Source: Fonticula alba
Lineage: Eukaryota; Opisthokonta; Rotosphaerida; Fonticulaceae
Assembly: GCF_000388065.1 (NCBI RefSeq)
Contig: NW_009242979.1
Coordinates: forward strand, 13,855 to 41,034
DNA length: 27,180 nt
Direction of reading: 5' to 3'
The translations under genes were made by a program, and so were the position numbers. Below the pieces are notes generated by a model. It did no database searches. It saw only the letters and a list, made by a program, of their open reading frames with translations, and was not told the origin of the DNA. Positions 10,790 through 20,822 of this stretch are shown one piece after another. Numbering within the stretch: position 1 is the stretch's first letter; every line of letters begins with the position of its first letter.

Positions 10790-13256
10790 TGCGTACCGCT
10801 TGATGACCTTGGAGGCGATAATACGCTGCTCGGAATCCAGATAGGCAGAAGGCTCATCAATGAGGTAAATGTCGGCGGGCTTACCGAGACACAGGACAAG
10901 GGCCACACGCTGGAGCTCACCACCAGACAGCTCGGGAACCTTGAGGTCCAGGAGGCGCTCGATCTGCATCGGGCGCAGGACATCCGCCTGGAACTGCGGG
11001 TGGTTGAAGGAAGTGGGGATCTTGCTGAGGAAGAGCGAGCGCACGGAATCCGTGAACTTGGGGGAAATCTTCTGCGGCTTGTAGGACACATTGAGGGAGG
11101 GGATGTCGACATCCTCCAGGTCGGGCTTGATCTGACCGGCAAGCATGCGGATGAAGGTGGTCTTACCGGTACCGTTCTCACCGAGCATGACGATGATCTC
11201 CGAGTCGGAGAAGTCGCCCGCCTCGACGGTCAGGTGGAAAGCACCTACACATTGAAAGCCGGGGGGGCGGGGGGGAGTGGGTGGTGCATAGTTAGATGCC
11301 AGCTAGCTGGCTGGAGCCTTGCGTAACGCGCACACATGCACATACATGCATACACAAGTGACGGGCAGGTGACAAAAGGGCTGGGAAGTAAAGGGAGAGG
11401 GGGCAGACGTACCCTGGGTCTTGGTCATGGCCGGGTACTTGAACTGGCTGTGGCGCTTGACGACGAACTCCTCATCGGCAGACTCAAGCATGCGGAAGGA
11501 CAGGGAGTCCTCGCGGAAGCGCAGGTTCTCCGTAGGAATCATACCATCAAGGAAGATGTTGATACCCTCGCGCACGGAGTACGGCATGGTGACAACACCG
11601 TAAGCACCGGGCGAACCGTAGAGGACGCAGACGTAGTCCGACAGGTAGTCAAGGACGGAAAGATCGTGCTCGACAACGATGACGTAGCTGTGTGTGTGTG
11701 TGTGTGCGTACGTATGGACGTGCGTGAGTGCGAGGAGAATGACGCGCATAGGACACAAGAGGGAGTGGAGCAGAGAAGAGCGTGCGTGAGGGTGAGGGGA
11801 GAGAGAGGGAGAGAGAGACGGAGAAAGGAGGAGAAACGGGCACCCGCGCTCGAGGAACGCACCGGTCAGAAGCAACGACACCACGAATGACACGAGCAGC
11901 CTCGAGACGCTGCTTGACATCCAGGAAGGAGGTCGGCTCATCGAACATGTAGATGTTGGCCTTCTGCACGACGACCATACCAATGGCGAAGCGCTGGAGC
12001 TCACCACCAGACAGAAGCTGGATACCACGATCAAGAACGTTCTCAAGCTCTGAAAAGCGATCGCGGAAGCAGAAGGCAGAGACAGGAGGGCGAGCGAGAG
12101 AGAGAGAGAGAGATGTCAGGAAAGAAGGAGGAGGATGATGAAGCCCGCGTAGTGACCGGTGTGGGCACGGGCATGTCGAACGGCAGGACAAGCGCAGGGG
12201 AGACAGCAGGTTGGCCAAGGGGCGAATCGGAAAGGGGGGCACACGCACGGAGGCTCTTGACAATCGAATCGAAGTTGTCCAGAGTGCAGCGACCCTTGAG
12301 CAGATCGCCAACGCGACCCTTGACCGAGCGCGGCAGCATATCCACATACTGGGGCTTGATCAGGGCACGGATATCCTCCTCGAGGATGCGCGTGAAGTAA
12401 GACTGCAGCTCGGAGCCGCGGAAATACTTCAGGATCATGGCCCAGTCGGGGGGGTTGGAGAAGTTGCCGAGGTTGGGCTTCAGCTTGCCGGCCAGAATCT
12501 GCAGGGCAGTGGACTTGCCGATACCGTTGGTACCAACGAGACCGAGGACCTGACCAGGGCGAGGAACGGGGAGACTGTGGTGCGGAGTGCGAAGGCCGGG
12601 AGGAAGGGAGAGAGGGCATACACGGCCGGCTGGGTGAGTGACATGGAAGGAAAGGCCGAATGAAGCGCGGCGAAGAAGACGGAGGGAGAGAGAGAGAGAG
12701 AGAGAGAGAGGAGACGGACCGATGGAGCTTGAAACTGTTGGCATGGTAGCGGTGGGTGGTCTGCTTCTCGAGATTGGTCGGCAGGTTGATAATGGAGATG
12801 GCCTCGAACGGGCATTTCTGAGAGCGGGAAGAAGAGAGAGGGAGGAGGGAAGGGGGGAGGCAGATGCCCGGAGTCAGCCAAGGAACCTCAAAACGGCAAT
12901 GCAAGGACAGGAGGGGATAGGACCACAACTGGAGACACGGGGGGGAGGGGAGGGGGGGGGGGGGGCACGCACCTTGGTGCAAATGTTGCAGCCGATGCAA
13001 AGGTCCTCAGAGATGAGGGCGATCTTGGAGGTGGGCTCGACATCAATGCAAAGCTTGCCTGCAGGGGGGAGGGAAATGGAAGAAAGAGCATGAGCGAGGA
13101 GGAGACACGGGAGGAAGGGCATTGGGGGCTGGCGAGGGATAAAGACGCGTACGTACCCATGCGGACGACCGGGCAGGTGCGCTTGCACTCCTGGCGACAC
13201 TTCTTGGGCTTGCACCGGTCTTCAGAGACAATGGCAATACGGGTGAGGGAGGACAT
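10312..13256 (-). CDS. RLI1: ABCE1/RLI1 ribosome-recycling ATPase (8 exons)
   Basis: Iron-sulfur ABC ATPase that splits ribosomal subunits after termination. Exons in transcription order are 13256-13157, 13058-12973, 12817-12720, 12574-12249, 12049-11863, 11687-11413, 11244-10797 and 10603-10312. They total 1812 nt, or 603 aa, against about 600 in the family, and all phases agree. The N-terminus has two ferredoxin-like clusters: [18 protein letters not shown], and [10 protein letters not shown] joined to KCPFEAI. NBD1 has Walker [10 protein letters not shown], signature [12 protein letters not shown] and Walker [12 protein letters not shown], then [13 protein letters not shown]. The hinge follows. 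NBD2 has [35 protein letters not shown] and [15 protein letters not shown]. The C-terminus has [13 protein letters not shown] and [14 protein letters not shown]1 Walker B reads TSF where SSY is usual. Everything needed for catalysis is present. The start is the first Met of the conserved N-terminus. Confidence 0.98.
10751..10788 (+). repeat. (GT)n(GC)n repeat in the last ABCE1 intron
   Basis: A GT-dinucleotide run followed by alternating GC, close to the donor (10796) of the last ABCE1 intron. Alternating purine-pyrimidine DNA of this type can adopt Z-form. A similar but shorter GT run flanks the acceptor at 11688. Confidence 0.85.
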
Positions 13257-14994
13257 TCTGTTCAAAGTCTCTCTCGCTTGGGGCGGGGCAACTGTGGCAG
13301 AGTGAGAGGGGGGGGGGGGTGAGTTCGGCGAGGAGAGGAGAGACAGGGGAGGACAGGGAGGGAGAGGAAGGAAGACGGGGGGGGAGGGGGGAAAAGGACC
13401 GGCGAGGCGAAGGGAAGGGGCCAAATGCGCGCGTGCGTGGGGAGGGAGAAAAAGACCAGGGGAGGGAAGGAGAGAAGTCGGATGTGTGCGTGCGTGCGTG
13501 CGTGCGTGGGGAGGGGGAGGCAAGAGGGAAGGGGGGATACCAAACAGAGAAGGGGGGAGGACAGAAGTCGGGGGTGGGAGGCCAGCCCCCAGGGCCTGGA
13601 CAACTGGCCGGCGTTCCGAAGAATGCTCTAACGACCGTGGCAGGCACAGAGCAAAGGGCGCCGGCCCGGAGGGCACGGAGCGGCGGGAATGAGGACCTCG
13701 CAGGGACCCGGTCTTGGGCTGACTCTCGTGAGGCCAGCCCCATGGCCCTGCGTGAGGCCGGACTTTCTCCGCTCTTCCTGCTCTCCCCCCTGCTCTTCGC
13801 CCTGCGGTTGGCACTCGTCCACTGGTATGTGTAGGCCTGGCGGTCCCACGCCGGGGCAAGGCGGGCCACGGCCGGGGCTAAAAGACCTCCCCCATTCCAC
13901 GCGAGAAGGGGAGACGCTGAGAAGGAGCCACCCCCGAGCCAGCGGTCCCCGCACCTCCGCGGAACTATGGCTACGGACCTGGTGCACACACACACACACA
14001 CGCGTGCCCCTGTGTGCACGCGCGCCGGCGCCCGCGCAATTCCCATGCTGCAGTGCCGCCCCCCCCCCCCCTCTCTCTGTGTTGCGTCTCGCCTCCGAGT
14101 GTCCCCGTGTTTCCCACCGGGGGAAGGGGGGTGGCGTTGAGAGTGTCAGCTCGACGAAAATCCAGAACCCGGTTACAGCCGAAAACGCGGGACAGAGGTA
14201 TTGCGGCTGTAGAAGAAATGAAGGAGGGGGACAGGAGCCCCCCCTCCGAAGATGGAAAAAGGCCACACGACCAAAGCGCCCCTCGGCCCTCCGTTGTACC
14301 CCCCCCCCCCCGTCCTGTGCCCCGGCTCTCCAGAATTGAACTGATTAATACAAACTTTATATTCTCCAAAATATGGACCCCTCTCGCCCCGCTCCGGCCT
14401 CCTCTTTTGAGACAAAAAGCAGGTGTAAACACTTGGCGCCAGATACATATTACTGGAGATGGACAACTCCGTGTACTTCGGCATGGATACACCTTTTCTC
14501 CGAGGCATGCGCACATGGCCAACGAATCGGAGCATGGACGAGAGGGGCGAGTCCGGCGAGTTTTCCTGCCCTCTCGCTGTCCCGCCTGCTCGTCTCGGGA
14601 TATACACACACACACACGCGCACGCCACCCACCGGCTCACACTCGCGCGTCCACACCAGAAGCCGCAGCAAAATCTCCCCATGTGGCCGGTTTCAAGTTC
14701 CAGAAGACGACCCTCCCAGGGAGCTCCAAGAGGGTTTGCGCTCCAAGAAAACAATGTGCGGGCGGAGGCGATCGACATTAACCCCCCAAAGGTAATGCTG
14801 TTACAGAATGTGCAGTTTCGCGCCGCGCCCCCTCGATCATCTTTTAGCCCACAACGGTCCGCGCAGGTTCTGGCTTTTGTGTTCTTTGTTTTCCGTTGCC
14901 CATGCGAGGGCGGGGCATATTCCCGGTGCCGAGCTGAGCTCCATGCTCTCTTTGCGAGGGGTGGATCCTCCCGGGGATGATCGGCAGCGCACTC
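13257..14994. other. Intergenic: ABCE1 upstream region and 3' region of the secreted-protein gene
   Basis: No gene with supportable coding potential. The first 450 bp are strongly G-rich on the plus strand (C-rich in the ABCE1 sense strand) and should contain its leader and promoter. A (CA)n run lies at 13984-14000. An AT-rich patch at 14337-14372 stands out in this GC-rich DNA. The last part should include the 3' UTR of the minus-strand secreted-protein gene, though no canonical poly(A) hexamer is visible. Confidence 0.5.
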
Positions 14995-15799
14995 TCACAG
15001 GAGGGCCAGGAGGATGCTGAGCACCGCGGCCACAGCCATGGCACCAGCACGCCAGGTCGCCAGCCCTCCGGGGGCCTCGTTGCAATAGCGCTCTAGCCCG
15101 GCGGCAAAGGATGACGGCTGGGCGTCCTGGCACTGGGCGATGTAAATCTCCATCGCCAGATGGCACTTGTCCTGCCCCAGGTAGCAGAAGTAGTATGGCT
15201 CGATGGCTTGGGCGCATGCGCGCGAGCAGTCCAGATCCGATTCGTGGCAGTGCTTCTCCACGCCGGAGACGGGGCAGAAGTCGCCATTTCCCGGATGCTC
15301 GAGGTCCAGGCTGCTGTCGGGGCCGGACGACGGTGCGTCTGGGCCGTCGCCATCGCCATCGGGCCCGGATTGCGGATCAAAGCAGACGCGCTGCAGAGAC
15401 GCCCCAAAGGAAGCCGGGGCGACCCGGCGACAGTCGACCACAAGTCGGGTCATCTGCGAGAGGCAGTCGGTCTCCGACTCTTCCGAGCAGTAGTGGAAGG
15501 CGTTGCGAGCCAGGATGCACTTCTCGGAGCAGTCGCTGGCCTCGGAGCAGAATTCATTCAGCTCGTCGGTTGTCGTGGGGTACAGCAGGTCGCGGCCTTC
15601 ACAGCGCCCGGCGGCCGCGGCCGAGGCGGCGCCGGCCATGAGAACATAGCTGGCCACCAAGATCATCGCAACTGGACGGGGGCAGGCAGGGGAGTTAGCG
15701 AAAGGCCCCCCCCCCCCCGGAGCGCGTTGGTGCCGGTGCTCGCCCCCCCCCCCCCCAGAAAGATGCCCCCGTACCGCGGGTGGATTTCGAGGAGAACAT
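14995..15799 (-). CDS. Secreted cysteine-rich protein with duplicated domain and probable GPI tail
   Basis: I recognise no family. Two exons, 15799-15775 and 15671-14995, join in phase to give 702 nt (233 aa, stop TGA). Exon 1 encodes MFSSKSTR and exon 2 starts VAMILVASYVLMAG, so splicing creates a signal peptide ending near ASAAAAG. The mature part holds two related Cys-rich units, about residues 40-105 and 140-205. Inside them the spacing is C-x5/6-C-x3-C-x9-C-x6/7-C-x10-C-x15-C, with an extra Cys before each. The repeats share PASFGASLQRVC versus PSSFAAGLERYC. An acidic Gly/Asp/Pro linker (GPDGDGDGPDAPSSGPD) separates them. The C-terminus NEAPGG then LATWRAGAMAVAAVLSILLALL, with no residue after the hydrophobic stretch, fits a GPI-anchor signal. 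It is therefore probably a cell-surface protein of unknown function. Confidence 0.8.
15672..15774 (-). other. Intron of the secreted-protein gene
   Basis: In the sense strand it reads GTACGG to CCAG. The 103-nt intron separates the eight-residue n-region from the hydrophobic core of the signal peptide. It contains two long homopolymeric G runs (sense strand). Confidence 0.7.
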
Positions 15800-15998
15800 G
15801 ATGGGGGTCGTGCTCGGATGAAGGGGGCAGGTGCGCGAGGCGGCTGGCGGATGGGGCGGGCGGCGCTTGGAGTCCCAGTGCGGAGCCGGGTCGATCGGCG
15901 AGGAGGGGAAAGATTGGCGGAGTAGCAGGGAGGGGCTTGGGGGGAGACAATGTTCATGTATCGTGGGGCTTTCCCCTTTGTGTCGTCCGGGAGCCGCA

Positions 15999-16005
15999 CT
16001 TATAG
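15999..16005 (-). promoter_or_regulatory. Possible TATA box of the secreted-protein gene
   Basis: The minus strand reads CTATAAG about 200 nt upstream of the ATG at 15799 in otherwise GC-rich DNA. Distance and strand are suitable, but no initiator or transcript start can be seen. Confidence 0.35.
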
Positions 16006-16437
16006 CACCCCTGGTGATGGCATCCCGCCGGGCCGAGGCGGTGAATGTGCACCGCGCGGCGCGGGGGATCGCACGCGAAAGGCCTTGGCGGACGCGATGC
16101 CATGAGGCGAACCTCTGTTGACGGCGGCCCGACAGCGAGCGCCTGCCCAGCCCTTCGTTCAGCCTTGGCGGGCGCCAAGGGTGGGGGTCAGCGTCCCGCC
16201 GGCCGATGGGGATGGCCGTTGTGCCTGGTTGTGCCCTGTACCCGGGTGGCTGTTGGAATGTGGTCGGGCCCCGCCTCGTCGCCCCCCTTTTAAGCCTCCA
16301 CTTCAGACCTCCTCCAATTCCGAGGACATTTCATGGCGATCAAGATGGGGGGCTGTGCTGGAGGCAGGAGGCATGGGGGGGGGGGGGAGCCTCCGCAGCT
16401 CCAAGGTTAAGTGGGTATCTGGAGCGCGCGACGGCCT

Positions 16438-16570
16438 CCAAACAAAGATATTTGGGGATATTACGGCGCTGGGTCCATATTTGCACGGGGGGCGAGCCGA
16501 GTGGAGATAGTCGTCCGGCGTGGTGGCTGATGCGGCGTCGCAACCTCTGTGCTTGGGAGACTTTGTTTGG
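16438..16570. repeat. 10-bp perfect inverted repeat, 113-nt spacer
   Basis: CCAAACAAAG at 16438-16447 and CTTTGTTTGG at 16561-16570 are exact reverse complements. They could close the stem of a folded RNA of about 130 nt. No known RNA family motif is seen inside. Confidence 0.5.
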
Positions 16571-17338
16571 GGGGCATTCCGCTCTTTGGTGCGAGGCAAA
16601 CGGGCCCGGGCGCCCAGCCCTCAATCACCGTGACTATGGGGGGAGGAGACCCGGAAGGTGCTCCGGCGTGCGGGAGGCCGGCTGCCACACCCCGGCTTCC
16701 GGGCTTTCTTTTCATTGCCAAGAGTCGCCAAGACGGTGGGGCATGCGCGGGGTTCCATGCCCGGCTACCAACGCGGTAGCGGGAGTGCCTTCGTGACGGC
16801 CTCTGTGTGCGTGTGTGGCGAATCCCGCTGGGCCCGAGACAGGGAAATCACCCGCCAGGCATGGAGCCACGCGGGACTCGTATCCCGTGCCTTTGTAGAA
16901 GTGATGAATAGCATTCCAATATAGGGTTGTGCAGGGCTGGTAGGTTGCCGGGGCCCCCGCCCTGGGCCTTTGCAGGAAGGGCCCGGGAGAGAGATTCGCT
17001 GGGGCGTGGGCTTCTCGGATCTGCTCTGCCGCTTGACCGATGATGGCCTGCAGGTCGAAAGGGGGACATGCCCTCCTGGGAGTCTCCCGAGAGCGGCGGG
17101 GGCGCCCAGGCGGCTGCGTGGTGCAAAGATCATGGGAGGGCACTGCTGAAACACCAGCTAGACTTGAGAGCATGCCTTTTAAGGCCCCCCTCTCGAACCC
17201 TTTTCTGTGACCTACTTTCATGCCTTTCGCTCGTCTGCTTGCTCCCCTCCCGGGCGAGACACAGTACATTCTGCGGTTCGGTATGCCCCCTCCCCTGGAT
17301 GCCTGGCCTCTGGTCCCCGGTTGGTGGCCTCTTTCCGG

Positions 17339-17375
17339 CACGGCTTCCGTCTCACGGCTTCCGTCTTACGGCTTC
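17339..17375 (+). repeat. Short tandem repeat, unit CACGGCTTCCGTCT
   Basis: Two exact 14-nt copies and a diverged third (TACGGCTTCGCCC). Confidence 0.7.
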
Positions 17376-17615
17376 GCCCTTTGGCGCGAAGCCGCGCGTC
17401 CGTATGAACCCTGGCACACGGTGGGGTCACCTATCATCACACTCCCGAGCCAAAGTGTTCCATTTCCTGTTGTGAATCCCTGGCAGCACCTTCCCCTGTG
17501 CAAGGCGCATGGTTGTGAGGTCCCCCCCCCCCCCTCTCTCTCTCCCTCTGCCGCGCGAGCCCCGCCGGTGGAAAAGCACAAGGCACGTACCAGGAATTCG
17601 GCCTGTCCAGGAGCA

Positions 17616-17620
17616 AAAAG
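17616..17620 (-). terminator. Pol III terminator of tRNA-Leu(CAG)
   Basis: TTTTT in the sense strand, starting 3 nt after the tRNA 3' end. The trailer sequence CACTTTTTG is shared with the second Leu gene. Confidence 0.85.
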
Positions 17621-17622
17621 TG

Positions 17623-17701
17623 TGATTGGAGTGGGACTCGAACCCACGAGGTTTCCCACTAGTACCTGAAACTAGCGCCTTAACCACTCGGCCATCCAAC
17701 C
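17623..17701 (-). tRNA. tRNA-Leu(CAG)
   Basis: Type II tRNA of 79 nt. The acceptor stem GGTTGGA pairs with TCCAATC (one G-U pair) and the discriminator is A. The D-arm is GCCGAGTGGTTAAGGC. The anticodon stem CTAGT/ACTAG encloses TTCAGGT, so the anticodon is CAG. A long variable arm TGGGAAACCTC precedes the T-arm GTGGG TTCGAGT CCCAC. No intron. It reads codon CUG. Confidence 0.95.
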
Positions 17702-18494
17702 AGAAGATGGAGGATGGGGCGGGCATTTGTCCTTTCAATGACTAGGTTGTGGGCTCTTCTGCCATTCGGTCCGGCCAATAGACCCCGGCTTCCCTCGGGT
17801 CTTTCATCGCCAGTGGAGAAGGAGGCCCTTTCCCGCTCCGCCCGGTCTCCATCATCAGGTGGACGTGTCGGGCAAGTGTCGACTCTTGAAGGGCCAGAGT
17901 GGCGTCCAAAAAAACCAGAAGTCATGGCCAGAATCAGAGCCAGAGCCGGAGAGAAAGAGAGAGCGAGAGAGGGCAACGGAGATACAAAAAAAGCAATGCC
18001 CCGAGCCACGCTGCGATCGGGGGAAGGTGCAGCCAGCCCGAGAGGTGCATCCAAGATCGCGCGTGCTGCCTGGGCACGGTGGAGCAGGCTGATGTTCCGG
18101 GCAACCCCCATGTATGGCTGTATCTCTTCCTCGGGCACAGCAAGGCCATGCCGGATGACGGTGCCACGTCTCCGAGGGAAGTGGGGCATGCCTTCTGGTG
18201 GGCATGCGGGCGCGTGCCGCAGAGCGTCAAAAGGAGCATCTCCCCGTACGCGCCATCCGCGTTGAGGGAGCTATCGCTGTCTCTCTCCCGCCTGTGCGGA
18301 GGCCCTCCCCCCCTGTCGAAGAGTGCACACATCTGCGCGGGCAGCCTTCGCAAGGCCCTCGGACGTCCGCACACAGACAGCCAGGCCCACGTCCGCCATT
18401 GCAGCAGGGAGCACGTGCCACATTCCGTCTTCGCCACCGTCCTTTGCCCGAGCGCGGAACACCGGGCTTGCGCATGGGGCAGAATCAAAAAGTG
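17702..18494. other. Spacer between the two Leu tRNA genes
   Basis: No gene is supported. Open frames on both strands lack domain signals, and several run through the tRNAs themselves. Confidence 0.5.
18487..18491 (-). terminator. Pol III terminator of tRNA-Leu(AAG)
   Basis: TTTTT in the sense strand, 3 nt after the tRNA end. Confidence 0.85.
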
Positions 18495-18573
18495 TGATTG
18501 GAGTGGGACTCGAACCCACGCGGTTTCCCACCAGTGCCTTAAACTGGCGCCTTAACCACTCGGCCATCCAACC
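18495..18573 (-). tRNA. tRNA-Leu(AAG)
   Basis: 79 nt, nearly identical to tRNA-Leu(CAG) about 870 bp away. Acceptor, D- and T-arms are the same. The anticodon stem CCAGT/ACTGG encloses TTAAGGC, giving anticodon AAG, and the variable arm is TGGGAAACCGC. The pair looks like a local duplication with anticodon divergence. The identity includes the trailer but stops soon after. Confidence 0.95.
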
Positions 18574-19019
18574 AGAGAGAGTGGGTGGGGGATGGTGAGC
18601 CGCCTATTTGTCATCTCCCCTGATGGACGAGCGGCAGAGACGCCGGGCCCTTCTCCCCTCTGCAGAGCGGCTTAGATGATCCTCCCCCTTCGGGCCGTCC
18701 ATTTTGGGCGGACTGTCCCATCACGCAGGGGACCGGCGATTCACCCAGTGCCGAACATCCAGTGGTTGGCCCTCCTCCCGGTGTAAAAATGACCAACAAC
18801 CACACGCATGCCCCCGCCCCCCCCCCACCCCACCCCTCGAAGACCCACGATCCGCACGGTGTCATCGTTCTTTCTCAGGAACACAGGCGGCCCTCTCTCG
18901 GGCTTCTCTCCGCCCTTTCCCCCCGGGCGTGGGGAGTGGCGGCACCGCCACAGCATACCTGCACACACGGGGGGCACATTATTGTGCGGGCTTGGAGAGA
19001 ACGCGAAGCCGGGGCGCGC
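18574..19019. other. Spacer between tRNA-Leu(AAG) and tRNA-Pro
   Basis: GC-rich DNA with poly-C runs. Nothing recognisable on either strand. Confidence 0.5.
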
Positions 19020-19023
19020 AAAA

Positions 19024-19095
19024 GGGGAGATCCGGGAATCGAACCCGGGACCTCTCGCACCCTAAGCGAGAATCATACCACTAGACTAATCTCCC
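19024..19095 (-). tRNA. tRNA-Pro(AGG)
   Basis: 72 nt including the discriminator C. GGGAGAT pairs with ATCTCCC. The D-arm region is TAGTCTAGTGGTATGAT. The anticodon arm CTCGC TTAGGGT GCGAG gives AGG, and the T-arm is CCGGG TTCGATT CCCGG. The body is close to the standard eukaryotic tRNA-Pro. A TTTT terminator follows directly (19020-19023). Confidence 0.95.
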
Positions 19096-19825
19096 ACACA
19101 TGGCAAGAAGAGGGATGGCCGGGCAATATGACGTCCATCGGTTTTGGAGTCCCTCCCTGGGTGTGGGCCTCGGAGCCAGACCGTCATAGAGCGCGGAGGA
19201 GAAAGAGAGAAACACCGAGGGGGGAACAGGGAACCGAGAACCGAGAGCAAAGAACCGAGAGTAGAGAGCTTGCAAGTGGAGCCGTGCGGCTGCTGAGGGG
19301 GGAAAGGAGAACAGACCATGCCGTTGCGGACCACATTTAGCTGGGAGCAGGGGAGACTGACAGTTGGGATTTACATCGTCGACTGCCAGAGCTCGACGGA
19401 CTCGATCAAGCTCGTGCTGAGAGGGGCGGGGGGGCAACGGAAAGGAAGCCAGGCTGCCCAAAAGGTAATGGCCGAAAGGTGCTGGCCTTCCTCCAAGGCT
19501 GGTGCGACCGGAGAAGGCGTGCCAGAAAGTCGGCCGCGCAAATGTGGGCGGCTGTTCCAGCGAGAAGGGGACATGTAAATCGGCCCGGCCGGTTTTGCAG
19601 GAGCGAGCGCCCGTCTCCCTTGAGAGAACCAAAATAGTCCCCCAGCTGAGGGGGCCTGGCTATGTGCCGCGTTACTCCCCGCCACTCCCGAAAAGGGGGT
19701 CTGTCAATCGAAGGCCCTGGCCGACAACAATATCGCAGGACCGGATGTTGCCGTCCTCGGAGATTGTGGGGCTCTCTGGAGAGGTGGCAAGGCTTCCCCA
19801 GGGTATTCGACGGGACAAAAAGGAA
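19096..19825. other. Spacer between tRNA-Pro and tRNA-Trp
   Basis: About 730 bp with no supported gene. A short purine-rich repeat (AACCGAGAGCAAAG / AACCGAGAGTAGAG) lies at about 19232-19268. Confidence 0.5.
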
Positions 19826-19897
19826 TGGGGACTAGAGGGATCGAACCACTGACCGCTCGATCTGGAGTCGAGTGCTCTACCACTGAGCTAAGCCCCC
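19826..19897 (-). tRNA. tRNA-Trp(CCA)
   Basis: 72 nt. GGGGGCT pairs with AGTCCCC, discriminator A. D-arm TAGCTCAGTGGTAGAGC. The anticodon stem CTCGA/TCGAG encloses CTCCAGA, giving CCA (codon UGG). The T-arm AGTGG TTCGATC CCTCT has one T-T mismatch. A TTTTT terminator is at 19817-19821. Confidence 0.92.
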
Positions 19898-20716
19898 GTT
19901 GGGGGAATGACCCAATCCCCTCTATTTCAAGCATCGCCCTTTCCCACCACTCCCGCACCCATCCCTCCACCCGACACCAGTCATCATGACTCTTTCCAAG
20001 CGGCGCTTGGCCTGGGGCGGCTGGATGGCGGAGATAGCACGGCAGCAGCCGCTTTCTGAGAGGCGCTTTTCCGGCGGTGGCCACCCGAGGAACCCAGCAG
20101 CGCGGGCATATTCCTCCAGCTGACCTGCTGTTGTTCGACCACGTTCGAGCTCAAGAAAAGAGGGAGTGTGTGTTGGACGCCAGGACGGCGACGGCAAACA
20201 AGAGAGGAGGAGGCGAACGGGGGGCGGAGAAGGCGCCGGGGAACAGAGGATCCGAGTGCCAGGCAGCGGGAGAAGCGAAACCCGCATATGCGCTTGGGCA
20301 CGCAGCCAAGGCACACAGTAGCGTCGAGGCCCTGCTGGCCAGGTGGCAGATCAACCGGCCGGCTTGTCGACGTCTCTCTCTCTCTCCCTCGCTTGCCTAG
20401 AGCACCGTCAACGATGTTGGCGCAGTTCAGACAACGGTGAGCGGAGTTCGCGCGCCTGCGGAAGGCAATGGGACAGGCTATTGGCAGGGGCCGATGCTCC
20501 TCAGACACAGGAGGTGACCCCGGGCGCCGCGAAAAAAAAAAAAGGTCCTGGGCTTTGCGCGATGTGCGCAACTGTAACTCACTTAATCGAAAACCACCGG
20601 AGGCGGCAACCAACGACGCCGCGTCCGCGACACGGCACCCATCATTCTCTTGCCGCGCGCGGATGAAAAGCCGCGGGAAGGCCGATCCCCTGGCGAGGCG
20701 GCGCAAAAAACAATGG
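19898..20716. other. Spacer between tRNA-Trp and tRNA-Thr
   Basis: No gene is supported. Open frames on both strands carry no recognisable motif. A (CT)n stretch (20372-20388) and a 12-A run (20531-20542) are the only notable features. Confidence 0.5.
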
Positions 20717-20788
20717 TGCTCATTGGGTGGATCGAACACCCGACCTCCAGTTTACTAGACTGGCGCTCTACCACTGAGCTAAACGAGC
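20717..20788 (-). tRNA. tRNA-Thr(AGT)
   Basis: 72 nt. GCTCGTT pairs with AATGAGC (one G-U pair), discriminator A. D-arm TAGCTCAGTGGTAGAGC. The anticodon stem CCAGT/ACTGG encloses CTAGTAA, giving AGT. The T-arm is GGGTG TTCGATC CACCC. A TTTTTT terminator is at 20705-20710. It starts 5 nt after the end of the interrupted tRNA-Gly, so the two were probably transcribed together. Confidence 0.95.
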
Positions 20789-20817
20789 GGGTCTGCGTCG
20801 ACCGGGAATCGAACCCG

Positions 20818-20822
20818 GGTCT
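20818..20822 (+). repeat. Target site duplication, left copy GGTCT
   Basis: Five bases of tRNA-Gly sequence (AGACC in the tRNA sense) at the left border of the LTR, repeated at the right border. Confidence 0.85.

Larger units (their letters stand above)
15800..17622. other. Gene-poor region upstream of the secreted-protein gene
   Basis: Open frames are present on both strands but none shows recognisable protein features or a consistent exon structure. The only structures I can point to are the 10-bp inverted repeat at 16438/16561, two TTTTAAG motifs (near 16289 and 17178) and a short tandem repeat at 17339. Confidence 0.5.

Noticed and set aside
14465-14500. CTTCGG-containing hairpin resembling the 5' stem of U6 snRNA
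   Set aside because: The ACAGAGA box, the AGC triad and a terminal T-run are all missing downstream.
16860-16895. T-arm-like hairpin (GGGATACGAGTCCC on the minus strand)
   Set aside because: No acceptor stem, D-arm or anticodon arm can be built around it.
16895-17150. C/D snoRNA-like box GTGATGA at 16901
   Set aside because: No CTGA D box at a normal distance and no terminal stem pairing around it.
16712-17341. 209-codon minus-strand open frame
   Set aside because: No motif, no consistent splice sites, and it crosses homopolymers and TTTTAAG motifs. Unlikely to be coding.
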